Source: Vreelandella glaciei
GTDB lineage: Bacteria; Pseudomonadota; Gammaproteobacteria; Pseudomonadales; Halomonadaceae
Direction: 5' to 3'
Length of the DNA stretch: 64,000 nt
Assembly (NCBI RefSeq): GCF_013415125.1
Contig: NZ_JACCDE010000004.1
Coordinates: forward strand, 167,892 to 231,891
Position numbers and translations under genes: made by a program. Shown piece after piece: positions 31,223-39,522 of the stretch. Every line of letters starts with the position of its first letter. Position 1 is the first letter of the stretch. The notes under the pieces were generated by a model. That model was given only the letters and a program-made list of their open reading frames with translations. It had not been told where the DNA came from and did not search any database.

Positions 31223-32809
31223 TTATAAGCTTGCCGCCCCGCCATTACTGCGCGGGTCGTGGGCGCTTTCTATTAATCCATCGGGGTGGTGCACAATCCC
31301 ACCTGCATGCCCCATGGTGTCGCTGAATGCCTCTGGGAGTACTTCCACATCATGGCCCGCCGTGACTAAGGCGGTGATCAGCGCGTCGTCAAAGCGCGCT
31401 TCCAGCTTTAAGTTAGTGCTGCTTTCACCCCAGGTACGACCCAGCAGCCAGCGGGGGGCGGTAATCGCCTGCTGGAGCGGCATGTCGTGCATTGCATAGC
31501 GTGAAAATACGGCCGCCTGGGTTTGCGGCTGGCCTTCACCGCCCATAGTGCCATAGACCATGGTGCGGCCATCGTTAAATTTGGCCAGCGCCGGGTTTAA
31601 CGTGTGGAAGGGTTTGCGACCAGGGGCTAAGCCGCGCAGGTCGTCGGGGTTAAGCGAGAAGCTGATGCCGCGGTTTTGCCACAGCACGCCGCTTTCCGGC
31701 AGCACCACGCCGCTGCCAAACTCCCAGTAGATGCTCTGAATAAAGCTCACCGCACGCCCTTCGCTATCCACGGTGCCCATCCAAATGGTGTCGCCCGGCG
31801 CTGGTTTGTGGGGCCAGGGTAGGGCGTGCTGCGGGTCGATCTGAGCCGCTTCTAAGCCAATGTTCTCTTCGCTGAGCAAATTTTGCAGCGGTGTTGGCAC
31901 ACGGCCGGGGTCGGTGACGTTTTGGTCGCGCAGGATAAAAGCGCGTTTGGTGGCTTCGATGAGCCCGTGCAAGTGGTCAAAACCGTTTGGTTTGTCGGCC
32001 TTCAAGCGCTCGTAAATAGCTAAAATCATTAGCGACGCCATGCCCTGGGTCGGCGCCGGCAGGTTATACAGCGTGGCATCTTGCAGCGTTACTTCCAGCG
32101 GCGTGACGCGCTGGGCGCGGTAGGCGTGAAAGTCAGCCAAGCGCAGGGGGCTGCCCACTGCTTCCAAGTCTTTCGCCATGCTAGCGGCCAGTTTGCCGCG
32201 ATAGAAATCATCTAATCCGGCTTCCGCCAAGCGCTTGAGGGTGGCCGCTAAACGTGGCTGACGCAGCCGCTCACCTTCCCGGGGCAGCTGGCCGTTAAGC
32301 AGCAGGGAATCACTAAAGCCAGGGCTTTGAGAAAGGCGCTCAACGTGTTTGGCGGTGAGGGCTTCCTGGCTTTGTGTGACCGAAATGCCCGCTTCGGCAT
32401 GACGAATAGCGTCGGCCAGCAGCGTGGTGAGGGGAAGCTGTTTACCCCATGTTGACGCTACCTTCAGCGCTTCATGCCAGCCGCCAATGGTGCCCGCCAT
32501 GGTGAGGGCGGCCTTTGGGCCTCGCTCAGGTATGTGCGATTCACCGGCGTAGAAATCCGCGTTGGCCAAGCCTGCCGCCGGGCCGCAGGCGTCGATGGCA
32601 ATAGGCGCTTTGCCCGGTTCATGAATCAACCAAAAGCCATCGCCTCCCAGGGCGTTCATATGCGGATAAACGACCGCAATAGCGGCAGCGGCAGCGACCA
32701 TGGCCTCCACCGCGTTGCCGCCCTGCTTAAGCACATCGCGCCCGGCGCTAGCGGCTAGGTGGTGAGGAGCGACGCAGCTGCCGCCGTAACTACGTTGAGT
32801 ATGAAGCAT
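31223..32809 (-). CDS. GGT-fold Ntn hydrolase, oxamate amidohydrolase-like
   Basis: 528 residues with the gamma-glutamyltranspeptidase fold: GGNAVEAMVAAAAAIAVVYP near the N-terminus and the autoprocessing site GDT-IWMGTVDSEGRAVSF, making Thr341 the expected new N-terminal nucleophile. The Arg-Glu pair that binds the gamma-glutamyl carboxylate in true GGTs (usually after the first Asp of the IDFRE region) is replaced by IDACGPAA, and there is no signal peptide. Both features fit HpxW-type oxamate amidohydrolases and related enzymes better than periplasmic GGT. It is the last gene of a TRAP operon (41 bases after dctM), so its substrate is probably imported by that system. The precise substrate is not established. 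Confidence 0.75.
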   Translation of the reverse strand: MLHTQRSYGGSCVAPHHLAASAGRDVLKQGGNAVEAMVAAAAAIAVVYPHMNALGGDGFWLIHEPGKAPIAIDACGPAAGLANADFYAGESHIPERGPKAALTMAGTIGGWHEALKVASTWGKQLPLTTLLADAIRHAEAGISVTQSQEALTAKHVERLSQSPGFSDSLLLNGQLPREGERLRQPRLAATLKRLAEAGLDDFYRGKLAASMAKDLEAVGSPLRLADFHAYRAQRVTPLEVTLQDATLYNLPAPTQGMASLMILAIYERLKADKPNGFDHLHGLIEATKRAFILRDQNVTDPGRVPTPLQNLLSEENIGLEAAQIDPQHALPWPHKPAPGDTIWMGTVDSEGRAVSFIQSIYWEFGSGVVLPESGVLWQNRGISFSLNPDDLRGLAPGRKPFHTLNPALAKFNDGRTMVYGTMGGEGQPQTQAAVFSRYAMHDMPLQQAITAPRWLLGRTWGESSTNLKLEARFDDALITALVTAGHDVEVLPEAFSDTMGHAGGIVHHPDGLIESAHDPRSNGGAASL

Positions 32810-32849
32810 CTTTGATTCCTTATTATTAAGTAAGTGCTAAAGCAGGTCG

Positions 32850-34175
32850 TTACCAGCCAATGGCTTGGGGCAACCAGGTAGCAATGCTGGGAAAGATAAA
32901 TACCAGCGCCACGGCAACAAACTGGAGGCCGATAAACGGCAGCGCACCTTTGTAAATATCCAGCGTCGAGACTTCTTTCGGCGCCACGCCCTTGAGGAAA
33001 AACAGCGACCAGCCAAAGGGTGGGGTAAGAAACGAGGTTTGCAGCACCAGCCCCACCAGAATGCCCAGCCACACCATATCGACGCCCATCTGGACAAAGA
33101 AGGGCAAAAACAGCGGTAGGGCAATATAGCTGATCTCAATCCACTCAAGAAAGAAGCCCAGCACAAACATCAGCAGTAGCATAAACAGCATCGCGCCTAA
33201 CTCGCCACCGGGCACCCAGTCGAACATACGGGCCACCAAGTGCTCGCCGCCCAAGCCACGAAATGCGAGACCAAATACCTGCGCGCTGATCAGAATAAAG
33301 AACACCATGGCCGAGATCACCAGCGTGGCCTTGGCGACCTCTTTGAGTAGCGCAAAGGTTAACCGGCCGGAGCAAGTCACAATTAATAACGCCCCTAGTG
33401 CGCCCATGGAGGCCGCCTCAGTTGGCGCGGCAATGCCGCCAATAATCGAGCCTAATACCGCAAACACCAAGCCCACCGGCGGGCCCACCACGGTGATGAC
33501 TTTGCGAAACAACTGGCGCCGCCCCATATCCGCACGCTCTTCAGCTGGAATGGGAGGCATCAGGTGAGGATAAAGTTTAGCGATCACCAGAATGGCAATA
33601 ATATACACCGCCGCCAGCGTCAGCCCCGGCACCATGGCCGCAGCGAACATGGTGCCGACCGATTCACCCAGGATTTCAGCGAGTAGAATCAGCACTAGGC
33701 TGGGAGGAATAATCTGTCCCAAGGTGCCAGAGGCGCAGATCATGCCGGTGGCCAGGGTCTTGGGGTAGCCGCGGCGGAGCAGCGTGGGCAGGGTGAGTAA
33801 GCCCAGGGTGACGATCGTGGCGCCGACAATGCCCGTAGCGGCGCCTAACAGCACACCAACCAAAATAATCGCCACGCCCATGCCGCCTGATAGGCCGCCG
33901 AACAAGTGGCCAATCACATCAATCAGTTCTTCGGCCAGCTTCGACTTTTCCAGCATCACCCCCATAAATACAAACAGCGGAATAGCCATAAAGGTGTAGT
34001 TGGTCACCACCCCATAGATGCGGGATGGCAGCAGGTTAAACAGCATTGGGCCAAAGCCAATATAGCCAAAGAAAAAAGCCGTGGCCGCGATGCTGATACC
34101 CACCGGAATACCAATCAGCAGGAACACGAAAAAAGCCACGATCATGCCGATCGCTAGCCATTCATTGGGAGACAT
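32850..34175 (-). CDS. dctM: TRAP transporter large permease DctM
   Basis: Twelve-helix cation-coupled permease subunit (441 residues) of a tripartite ATP-independent periplasmic transporter. It shows the DctM family blocks IPLFVFMGVMLEKSKLAEEL, ATGIVGATIVTLGLLTLP, ASGTLGQIIPPSLVLILLAE and the C-terminal VLQTSFLTPPFGWSLFFLKG. It lies three bases after dctQ and 41 before the Ntn hydrolase gene, in the order P-Q-M-hydrolase. Uptake is normally driven by a sodium gradient, sensible in a halophile. Confidence 0.95.
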   Translation of the reverse strand: MSPNEWLAIGMIVAFFVFLLIGIPVGISIAATAFFFGYIGFGPMLFNLLPSRIYGVVTNYTFMAIPLFVFMGVMLEKSKLAEELIDVIGHLFGGLSGGMGVAIILVGVLLGAATGIVGATIVTLGLLTLPTLLRRGYPKTLATGMICASGTLGQIIPPSLVLILLAEILGESVGTMFAAAMVPGLTLAAVYIIAILVIAKLYPHLMPPIPAEERADMGRRQLFRKVITVVGPPVGLVFAVLGSIIGGIAAPTEAASMGALGALLIVTCSGRLTFALLKEVAKATLVISAMVFFILISAQVFGLAFRGLGGEHLVARMFDWVPGGELGAMLFMLLLMFVLGFFLEWIEISYIALPLFLPFFVQMGVDMVWLGILVGLVLQTSFLTPPFGWSLFFLKGVAPKEVSTLDIYKGALPFIGLQFVAVALVFIFPSIATWLPQAIGW

Positions 34176-34178
34176 GCG

Positions 34179-34688
34179 TTATTCACCTCGTGTGGGTAGG
34201 GCAAACGCTTGACGCAGCGCGTGGGCCAACCCTTGCAGCGCGAGAAGGACAAAACCGAACGGAATGAGCGACTTGAGCAGCCAGCGAAGGGGGAGTCCGC
34301 CTGGGTTGGGCGATGCTTCGCCGCGGGCGAACGACTGGGCGATCCAGGGCAGCGTCAGCCAGGCGATATACAGCCCCATGACTAGCAGTAATAGCCCGCC
34401 GATCACCTCAATTACTCGCTGCAGATTCGCGGGGAAGCGTTCGTAGAAGACGTCTACGCGAACTTGCTCACCCATCAGCAGTAGATACGACATGCCAAAC
34501 AGTGCGATAGGTGAGATCAGGTGCCACTGCAGCTCCTGCAGCCATACCGCGCCAACGCTAAATGCATAGCGCATCAATACGTCACCAGCGACTAATCCGA
34601 CTAATACCACGCAGGTCCAGGCGGCGATCCAGCCAAAAAGCCGAACCACCGCCTCAACTCCGTGGACAAAACATGCCACGGCGCGCAT
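34179..34688 (-). CDS. dctQ: TRAP transporter small permease DctQ
   Basis: 169 residues with four predicted membrane helices, the standard DctQ size. The second region carries FSVGAVWLQELQWHLISPIALFG, split here as VWLQELQWHLISPIALFGM, and MGEQVRVDVFYERFP, both family signatures. It starts one base after the dctP stop codon, so translation is coupled. It pairs with the adjacent DctM as the membrane complex. Confidence 0.93.
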   Translation of the reverse strand: MRAVACFVHGVEAVVRLFGWIAAWTCVVLVGLVAGDVLMRYAFSVGAVWLQELQWHLISPIALFGMSYLLLMGEQVRVDVFYERFPANLQRVIEVIGGLLLLVMGLYIAWLTLPWIAQSFARGEASPNPGGLPLRWLLKSLIPFGFVLLALQGLAHALRQAFALPTRGE

Positions 34689-34689
34689 A

Positions 34690-35793
34690 TCAGACTCCGA
34701 TAATGTCGTTTAACCAGGCGCGTTCACTGGCGCCTGCCCAGCGGTCATGATTGGCTTTAAACGCCATATAGCTATCGTGCACTTTGCGCACCAGCGGATC
34801 GGCGTTGGCCTCTGTCGCCAGGGTATCTTGAGTGGCTTCACGCAGCGCATCGACAACGGGGGTGGGGAGCATGCTGGCAGTGACGCCTTCGTTCTCAACC
34901 AGATCGGTCATGGCTTCACCGTTAACGGCTTCGGACCAAGTGACGCTCTCCAAACAGGCCGCCATACAGGCGGTTTTGACAATCATCTGCAGGTCTTCCG
35001 GCAGGCTATCCCAGTGGGTTTTCGAGATCAGCAGTTCGCCTGTGGTGGAGGGTTCGTGCCAGCCAGTGGTGTGGTAGAACTTGGCAGCGTTATGCAGACC
35101 CATGCGACGGTCTTGGAAAGGGCCAACGAATTCAGCTGCGTCAATCACGCCACGCTCCAACGCTGGGAATATTTCGCCACCGGGCAGGACGCGGGCATCC
35201 ACACCAAGCGAGGAGTAAACCTGACCCGCTAGGCCAGGAACGCGCATGCGCAGCCCGTTGAGCTGGCTAATATCTTCAATGGGCTCGCGGAACCAGCCGG
35301 TCATCTGCACGCCGGTATTGTTCAGCGGGAAGGCCACCATGCCGTAGGGCTCATACACTTCGTGCCACAGCTCCAAACCACCGCCGTGGTAAAGCCACGC
35401 CATATGCCCCATAAAGCTCATACCAAACGGTACGGTAGTGAAGTATTGGGCAGCAAAGGTGGTGCCTGACCAGAAGTAACTGTTAGCGGCGTTCATCTCA
35501 ATCGTGCCGCTTTGAACGGCTTCGAAACCTTCAAAGGCTGGAATCAGCTCGCCGGAAGAGAAGTGCTGAATATTGAGGCGTCCGCCGGACATGGCGTTGA
35601 TTTTGGCGATTACATCAGTAGGGCTGCCAGGCCCTTCCACGTAAAAGGGTGAGCCAGGCGGATAGGCATTGGTCATACGCCAGTTGAAGCTCTCGGCGGA
35701 CTGCGCACGGGCGATAGAGGGGGCGCCCAATATAAGGCCAGCAGTGGAGGAGACGGCTGCCGTGGTGAGAAACTTGCGGCGGGATAAGGACAT
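34690..35793 (-). CDS. TRAP substrate-binding protein, TakP-like (2-oxo acid class)
   Basis: Periplasmic binding protein, 367 residues from the ATG at 35793, which has GAGG six bases upstream; the open frame continues to 36165, but that extension is spurious. The N-terminus SRRKFLTTAAVSSTAGLILG is a Tat signal. Segments such as WLYHGGGLELW, NTGVQMTGWFREPI, MRVPGLAGQVYSSLGV and PGGEIFPALERGVIDAAEF follow the 2-oxo acid binding protein TakP of Rhodobacter closely. Substrate is therefore probably a 2-oxo or related monocarboxylate; oxamate, a pyruvate analogue, would fit the hydrolase in the operon, but this is inference. Confidence 0.88.
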   Translation of the reverse strand: MSLSRRKFLTTAAVSSTAGLILGAPSIARAQSAESFNWRMTNAYPPGSPFYVEGPGSPTDVIAKINAMSGGRLNIQHFSSGELIPAFEGFEAVQSGTIEMNAANSYFWSGTTFAAQYFTTVPFGMSFMGHMAWLYHGGGLELWHEVYEPYGMVAFPLNNTGVQMTGWFREPIEDISQLNGLRMRVPGLAGQVYSSLGVDARVLPGGEIFPALERGVIDAAEFVGPFQDRRMGLHNAAKFYHTTGWHEPSTTGELLISKTHWDSLPEDLQMIVKTACMAACLESVTWSEAVNGEAMTDLVENEGVTASMLPTPVVDALREATQDTLATEANADPLVRKVHDSYMAFKANHDRWAGASERAWLNDIIGV

Positions 35794-36069
35794 AGCACAC
35801 CTCATTAAGTGGGAAGTAGTCAGCAAGGGAACACAATGAGGTAGCAAGGGGTGTGCCATAAAAATCGATTTTATTGTAAATAAAAGATTTTTAACGATTT
35901 TATAGGTGGGTGGGGGAGGGCGCAGCACTAAGCGAAATAAGCGTTTGCACCGGTATGACGCCGAATTATAATGCTGAGCACTTTCAGCGTGCATGGCTAT
36001 GTCGTAACCCCCACGCTTTGCTTGCAGGTAATTGAAAGCTAGCCAATTAGATTGGTGAAGGTAGAGAGC
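35794..36069. promoter_or_regulatory. Upstream region of the TRAP/Ntn-hydrolase operon
   Basis: No gene. An AT-rich patch at about 35855-35905 includes the perfect palindrome AAAATCGATTTT (35861-35872), 68 bases upstream of the dctP start, placed where an operator would lie. No regulator gene is adjacent. Confidence 0.35.
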
Positions 36070-36098
36070 TTGACAGCTCAATAAGGTCTGAGTAACAT
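36070..36098 (+). promoter_or_regulatory. Promoter of the tRNA-Glu/Gly array
   Basis: TTGACA at 36070-36075 and TAACAT at 36093-36098 with a 17-base spacer, followed by a GC-rich discriminator (ACGCGCC) as in stable-RNA promoters under stringent control. The first tRNA starts 28 bases after the -10 box. Confidence 0.8.
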
Positions 36099-36126
36099 AC
36101 GCGCCACCTCGACGAGGCATTGCAAC

Positions 36127-36202
36127 GTCCCATTCGTCTAGTGGTCTAGGACACCGCCCTTTCACGGCGGTAACAGGGGTTCGAACCCCCTATGGGACGC
36201 CA
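36127..36202 (+). tRNA. tRNA-Glu (TTC), copy 1
   Basis: 76 bases including encoded CCA. Acceptor GTCCCAT pairs with ATGGGAC; anticodon TTC in CCCTTTCACGG; T-loop GGTTCGAACC. Confidence 0.97.
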
Positions 36203-36288
36203 CTTATTTTTGAGGCCCAAGTCCTTTAAAGGTAAGTCCTTTAAGGAAGAGCGTTTTTAAGAGTAAGCGGTCGTCAGGTTATCGGAAT

Positions 36289-36363
36289 GCGGGAATAGCT
36301 CAGTGGTAGAGCATCGCCTTGCCAAGGCGAGGGTCGGGAGTTCGAATCTCCTTTCCCGCTCCA
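36289..36363 (+). tRNA. tRNA-Gly (GCC), copy 1
   Basis: 75 bases including CCA. Acceptor GCGGGAA pairs with TTCCCGC; anticodon GCC in CTTGCCAAG; T-arm GGAGTTCGAATCTCC. Confidence 0.97.
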
Positions 36364-36436
36364 ATTAGGTGTGTGGTAAGTCAGGCGAGGTCGGGAGCTG
36401 GAACGCCAGCCCGGTCGAATCTACTTTCCCGCTCCA
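36364..36436 (+). pseudogene. Degenerate tRNA-Gly 3' copy with hairpin insert, copy 1
   Basis: Directly after tRNA-Gly copy 1. Retains a D-arm scrap (GTGTGGTAA), GGCGAGGTCGGGA and the 3' end TTTCCCGCTCCA, but lacks the 5' acceptor strand. Where the T-stem should begin it carries CTGG-AACG-CCAG (36398-36409) and CCCGG, an insert that breaks the T-arm. Confidence 0.7.
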
Positions 36437-36458
36437 AAGTAGTTGAAGTAATTACAGT

Positions 36459-36534
36459 GTCCCATTCGTCTAGTGGTCTAGGACACCGCCCTTTCACGGC
36501 GGTAACAGGGGTTCGAACCCCCTATGGGACGCCA
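36459..36534 (+). tRNA. tRNA-Glu (TTC), copy 2
   Basis: Identical to copy 1 over its full length, including CCA. Confidence 0.97.
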
Positions 36535-36580
36535 CTTCCGATAGATTAGGTAAAAAGCTAAGTAAGCAAGTGTTCTATAA

Positions 36581-36655
36581 GCGGGAATAGCTCAGTGGTA
36601 GAGCATCGCCTTGCCAAGGCGAGGGTCGGGAGTTCGAATCTCCTTTCCCGCTCCA
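36581..36655 (+). tRNA. tRNA-Gly (GCC), copy 2
   Basis: Identical to copy 1 over its full length, including CCA. Confidence 0.97.
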
Positions 36656-36745
36656 GTTTTGATGGTGTGGTAAAGAGTATTGCCTTATCAGGGCGAGGGT
36701 CGGGATCTGGTGCGCCAGCCCGGTCGAATCTCCTTTCCCGCTCCA
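36656..36745 (+). pseudogene. Degenerate tRNA-Gly 3' copy with hairpin insert, copy 2
   Basis: Follows tRNA-Gly copy 2 without a gap. A D-arm-like GTGTGGTAAAGAG and an anticodon-arm-like TTGCCTTATCAGGGCGA are followed by CTGG-TGCG-CCAG (36707-36718) inserted in the T-stem, then TCGAATCTCCTTTCCCGC and TCCA. The 5' acceptor strand is missing. Confidence 0.7.
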
Positions 36746-36756
36746 GTTTTGATTTA

Positions 36757-36832
36757 GTCCCATTCGTCTAGTGGCCTAGGACACCGCCCTTTCACGGCGG
36801 TAACAGGGGTTCGAACCCCCTATGGGACGCCA
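36757..36832 (+). tRNA. tRNA-Glu (TTC), copy 3
   Basis: As copies 1 and 2, except C for T at 36775 in the D-loop; acceptor, anticodon and T-arm unchanged. Confidence 0.97.
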
Positions 36833-36859
36833 TCTAGCGTTACACGTCGTTTTTGCGTT

Positions 36860-36934
36860 GCGGGAATAGCTCAGTGGTAGAGCATCGCCTTGCCAAGGCG
36901 AGGGTCGGGAGTTCGAATCTCCTTTCCCGCTCCA
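36860..36934 (+). tRNA. tRNA-Gly (GCC), copy 3
   Basis: Identical to copies 1 and 2, including CCA. Confidence 0.97.
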
Positions 36935-37037
36935 GTTTTGATGGTGTGGTAAAGAGTATCGCCTTACCAAGGCGAGGGTCGGGATCTGGTACGCCAGCCC
37001 GGCTGGGGGCAGCCCCGTCAATCTATTTCCCGCTCCA
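36935..37037 (+). pseudogene. Degenerate tRNA-Gly 3' copy with nested hairpin inserts, copy 3
   Basis: Follows tRNA-Gly copy 3. Anticodon-arm-like CGCCTTACCAAGGCG is followed by CTGG-TACG-CCAG (36986-36997) and then a second small GC hairpin (GGCTGGGGGCAGCCCC), before the 3' end TTTCCCGCTCCA. A further weaker echo (TCGGGAACTGGAATGTCAG) lies at about 37068-37086. Confidence 0.7.
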
Positions 37038-37744
37038 GTTAAACAGTATCAGGTAGCTATGACAGCGTCGGGAACTGGAATGTCAGTCCTGCAATATGAC
37101 AGCCTATAGCTCACCTTCTCCGCTAAGCTTCTAGTATCCAAAACTTCTTCCATTTCACTGCTTTATATGCAGTTTTCGTCTATGTTCTTTTTGCTGATAC
37201 TGAGTCAGTGGCTTTTAGCCTAATAGGGCTCTGGCTAAACGTCTTGGATGACCACGGGCTGGTTTTCTTTGGTTTTTTGTCCAAGCTCAGCTGGTTCGTC
37301 AGTGCTCCCTCCCGTCAGGCTATCATCGTCGTTCTAAATCATATGAAGCTTGCCGCTTTCATATTGGCAGTTAGGCATCTTATTAATTTGAAGATAAGCC
37401 AGTAACTGACGCTGTCACTTACTATTAGCGCACGTAGACGTGACCCACGACAATATGCAAATGCGTAACCTTAGCTATGATGGTGACCCAACGGTGCATG
37501 GCCTTGGGTACATTTGCCACTCAGATCGCGATGACCAATGCGCGCTGGCTTTGATTCCTACATGCAGCGAGGCTTCGATGACCGACGATCACAGGCAGCT
37601 GCCGGGCGCTTGAAGGCTAGGACGGGGATGCCTACCAGAACGGGGGTAGCCCTGGGTAATCGTTTCTTTTCACAGTGATTTAGGGTGCCCTGCGCGCGCG
37701 AAACTGATGCCACACAGATAACCCGGTTAACAGAGGATTAAAAA
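37038..37744. other. Gene-poor stretch between the tRNA array and the aldehyde dehydrogenase
   Basis: About 700 bases in which I recognise no gene. The first 50 bases hold a decayed echo of the tRNA-Gly pseudo-copies. Open frames at 37208-37405 (65 codons) and about 37440-37610 lack ribosome sites and recognisable motifs. Probably decayed DNA at a recombination-prone tRNA locus. Confidence 0.5.
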
Positions 37745-39136
37745 ATGGCTTATGCAACGACCAATCCCTATACCGGGGAGACGATCAAAAATTTCCCCAA
37801 CGCAACCGATGCAGAGGTTGCTCTGGCGCTGGATAGCGGCGATAAAGCATTCCGCAACTGGAAGAACACTCCCGTCCAGCAGCGGGTCACTATCCTGCAG
37901 AAAGCGGCCGACTTGCTGCGAGCCAATAGCGAGGAGTATGCAAAACTGCTGACCCTGGAGATGGGCAAGCTGCTGGGCGAGGCGCAGGCGGAGGTCGAGC
38001 TGTCAGCTGCGATCTTCGAGTACTACGTCGAGAACGCCGAGCGGCAGTTGGCACCTGAGAAGCTGCCGTCCAAGGATCCGGTGGTGACCGAGGCCTGGCT
38101 GGTGCACGAGCCCCTGGGCATTATCCTTGCGATAGAGCCGTGGAACTTCCCCTATTATCAGATCGCCCGCATCATCGCTCCTCAGCTTGCCGCCGGTAAC
38201 GTGGTCGTGCTCAAGCATGCATCCAACGTCCCGCAATCGGCTGCGCTTTTCGAGAAGCTGATGCTTGACGCTGGCTTGCCAGTTGGCGGATTCAAGAATC
38301 TCTATGCAACGCGCGAGCAGCTGGAAACCATCATTAACGATCCACGCGTTCACGGTGTTGCTTTGACCGGTTCTGAAGCAGCTGGCGCGGTAGTTGCTGC
38401 ACAGGCTGGCAAGGCGCTGAAGAAGTCAACGATGGAATTGGGCGGCGCCGACGCGTTTGTCGTGCTGGATGATGCCGACATCGACAAGGCCGTGAAATGG
38501 GCCGTGTTCGGCCGCCACTGGAACGCTGGGCAGGTATGCTGTTCGTCCAAGCGGATTATCGTCGTCGAGGAGGTCTATGACGCCTTCCTGGAGAAGTACA
38601 AAGCCAGCGTCGCCGTGCTCAAAGCAGGAGATCCCATGGATCCGACGACGACATTGGCGCCTTTGTCGTCTCAGAGCGCAGCGGACGATGTCCAAAAGCA
38701 AGTGGAAGATGCAATTAAGCATGGTGCTACGGCGACCGTAATCGGCGCCGCAATACCCGAGCGCGGTGCATTCGTACAGCCTGTGCTGCTGACGGACTTG
38801 ACGAAGGACAATCCTGCTTACTACTGGGAGTTCTTTGGTCCGGTATCTCTGGTGTTCAGAGCCAAGAGCGAGTCCGAAGCCATCGAGATCGCCAACGATT
38901 CTCCCTTTGGGTTAGGCGGATCAGTGTTCACGCAGAACATTGAGCGAGGTCGCCAGGTGGCGGCTCAGATATCCACCGGCATGGTTTACATCAATCACCC
39001 AACGGCAGTGAAGGCCGACTTGCCTTTCGGCGGCGTTCGTCGCTCCGGCTATGGTCGCGAGTTGATTGGCCTCGGACTGAAGGAATTCGTCAACCACAAG
39101 TTGATTGGCGTTACCGACATCGACGGTCAGTTCTGA
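37745..39136 (+). CDS. Aldehyde dehydrogenase, succinate-semialdehyde type
   Basis: NAD(P)-dependent oxidation of an aldehyde to a carboxylate, cytoplasmic. 463 residues. Catalytic residues are Glu231 in MELGGADAF and Cys265 in GQVCCSSKR; N-terminal ATTNPYTGETIKNFP and the oxyanion block AIEPWNFPYYQIAR match the short SSADH group (Sad/YneI-like). AGAGGA lies seven bases before the ATG. It stands alone, flanked by about 700 and 385 bases without genes, and its codon use (many GAC, AAG, GTC) seems richer in G+C at third positions than its neighbours, so horizontal arrival next to the tRNA array is possible. Actual aldehyde not known. Confidence 0.88.
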   Translation: MAYATTNPYTGETIKNFPNATDAEVALALDSGDKAFRNWKNTPVQQRVTILQKAADLLRANSEEYAKLLTLEMGKLLGEAQAEVELSAAIFEYYVENAERQLAPEKLPSKDPVVTEAWLVHEPLGIILAIEPWNFPYYQIARIIAPQLAAGNVVVLKHASNVPQSAALFEKLMLDAGLPVGGFKNLYATREQLETIINDPRVHGVALTGSEAAGAVVAAQAGKALKKSTMELGGADAFVVLDDADIDKAVKWAVFGRHWNAGQVCCSSKRIIVVEEVYDAFLEKYKASVAVLKAGDPMDPTTTLAPLSSQSAADDVQKQVEDAIKHGATATVIGAAIPERGAFVQPVLLTDLTKDNPAYYWEFFGPVSLVFRAKSESEAIEIANDSPFGLGGSVFTQNIERGRQVAAQISTGMVYINHPTAVKADLPFGGVRRSGYGRELIGLGLKEFVNHKLIGVTDIDGQF

Positions 39137-39522
39137 CCGTCATGCTCGGGAGTACATTGTTAATGTGAGTTTTCTTGCCAGCACGCACGAAGTTGGGTTC
39201 TCGGCCACAGCCTGTTTTCAAGGTTTTGAAACAGGCTCTAAACGACTCTCAGGGGCATGCGACTGTTGATCTTGCACTCCGCAGGGCAGACGAGCTAACG
39301 CACGACTGCTGTATCATTGAAAACCTTGTTGAGGGGGGGCCGCAAAGGTTCCCTTTCCCACTCAAAGCGCTTCTAGTCTCAATTGCTTCCCTGATGCATC
39401 AGCTATTGCTGGACGCTATTTTTCTGCGTGTCTAGCGCTCGGCTCGATTGTTCGCCTTGAAAAAAGTCGTTTGCGCCCTAATGTTTTACCTTCTCTTCTT
39501 ATTTTGCTGACAGGACATGTTC
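39137..39522. other. Intergenic stretch without recognised gene
   Basis: A frame of 86 codons at 39175-39435 has neither a ribosome site nor recognisable motifs. The repeat CAGCCTGTTTTCAAGG / TTTTGAAACAGGCT (about 39206-39240) forms a hairpin near the aldehyde dehydrogenase 3' end and could terminate it weakly. The ABC transporter promoter should lie near the right end. Confidence 0.4.

Noticed and set aside
36364..37037. Additional functional tRNA genes or a CRISPR-like array
   Set aside because: The fragments lack the 5' acceptor strand, and the repeats are tRNA units of varying spacing, not short repeats with unique spacers.
36319..37056. Short open frames within the tRNA array on both strands
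   Set aside because: They are translations of tRNA genes; the repeated peptides simply mirror the tRNA repeats.
37208..37405. 65-codon frame after the tRNA array
   Set aside because: No ribosome site, no family resemblance, in decayed DNA.
39175..39435. 86-codon frame after the aldehyde dehydrogenase
   Set aside because: No ribosome site; contains an inverted repeat better explained as intergenic.
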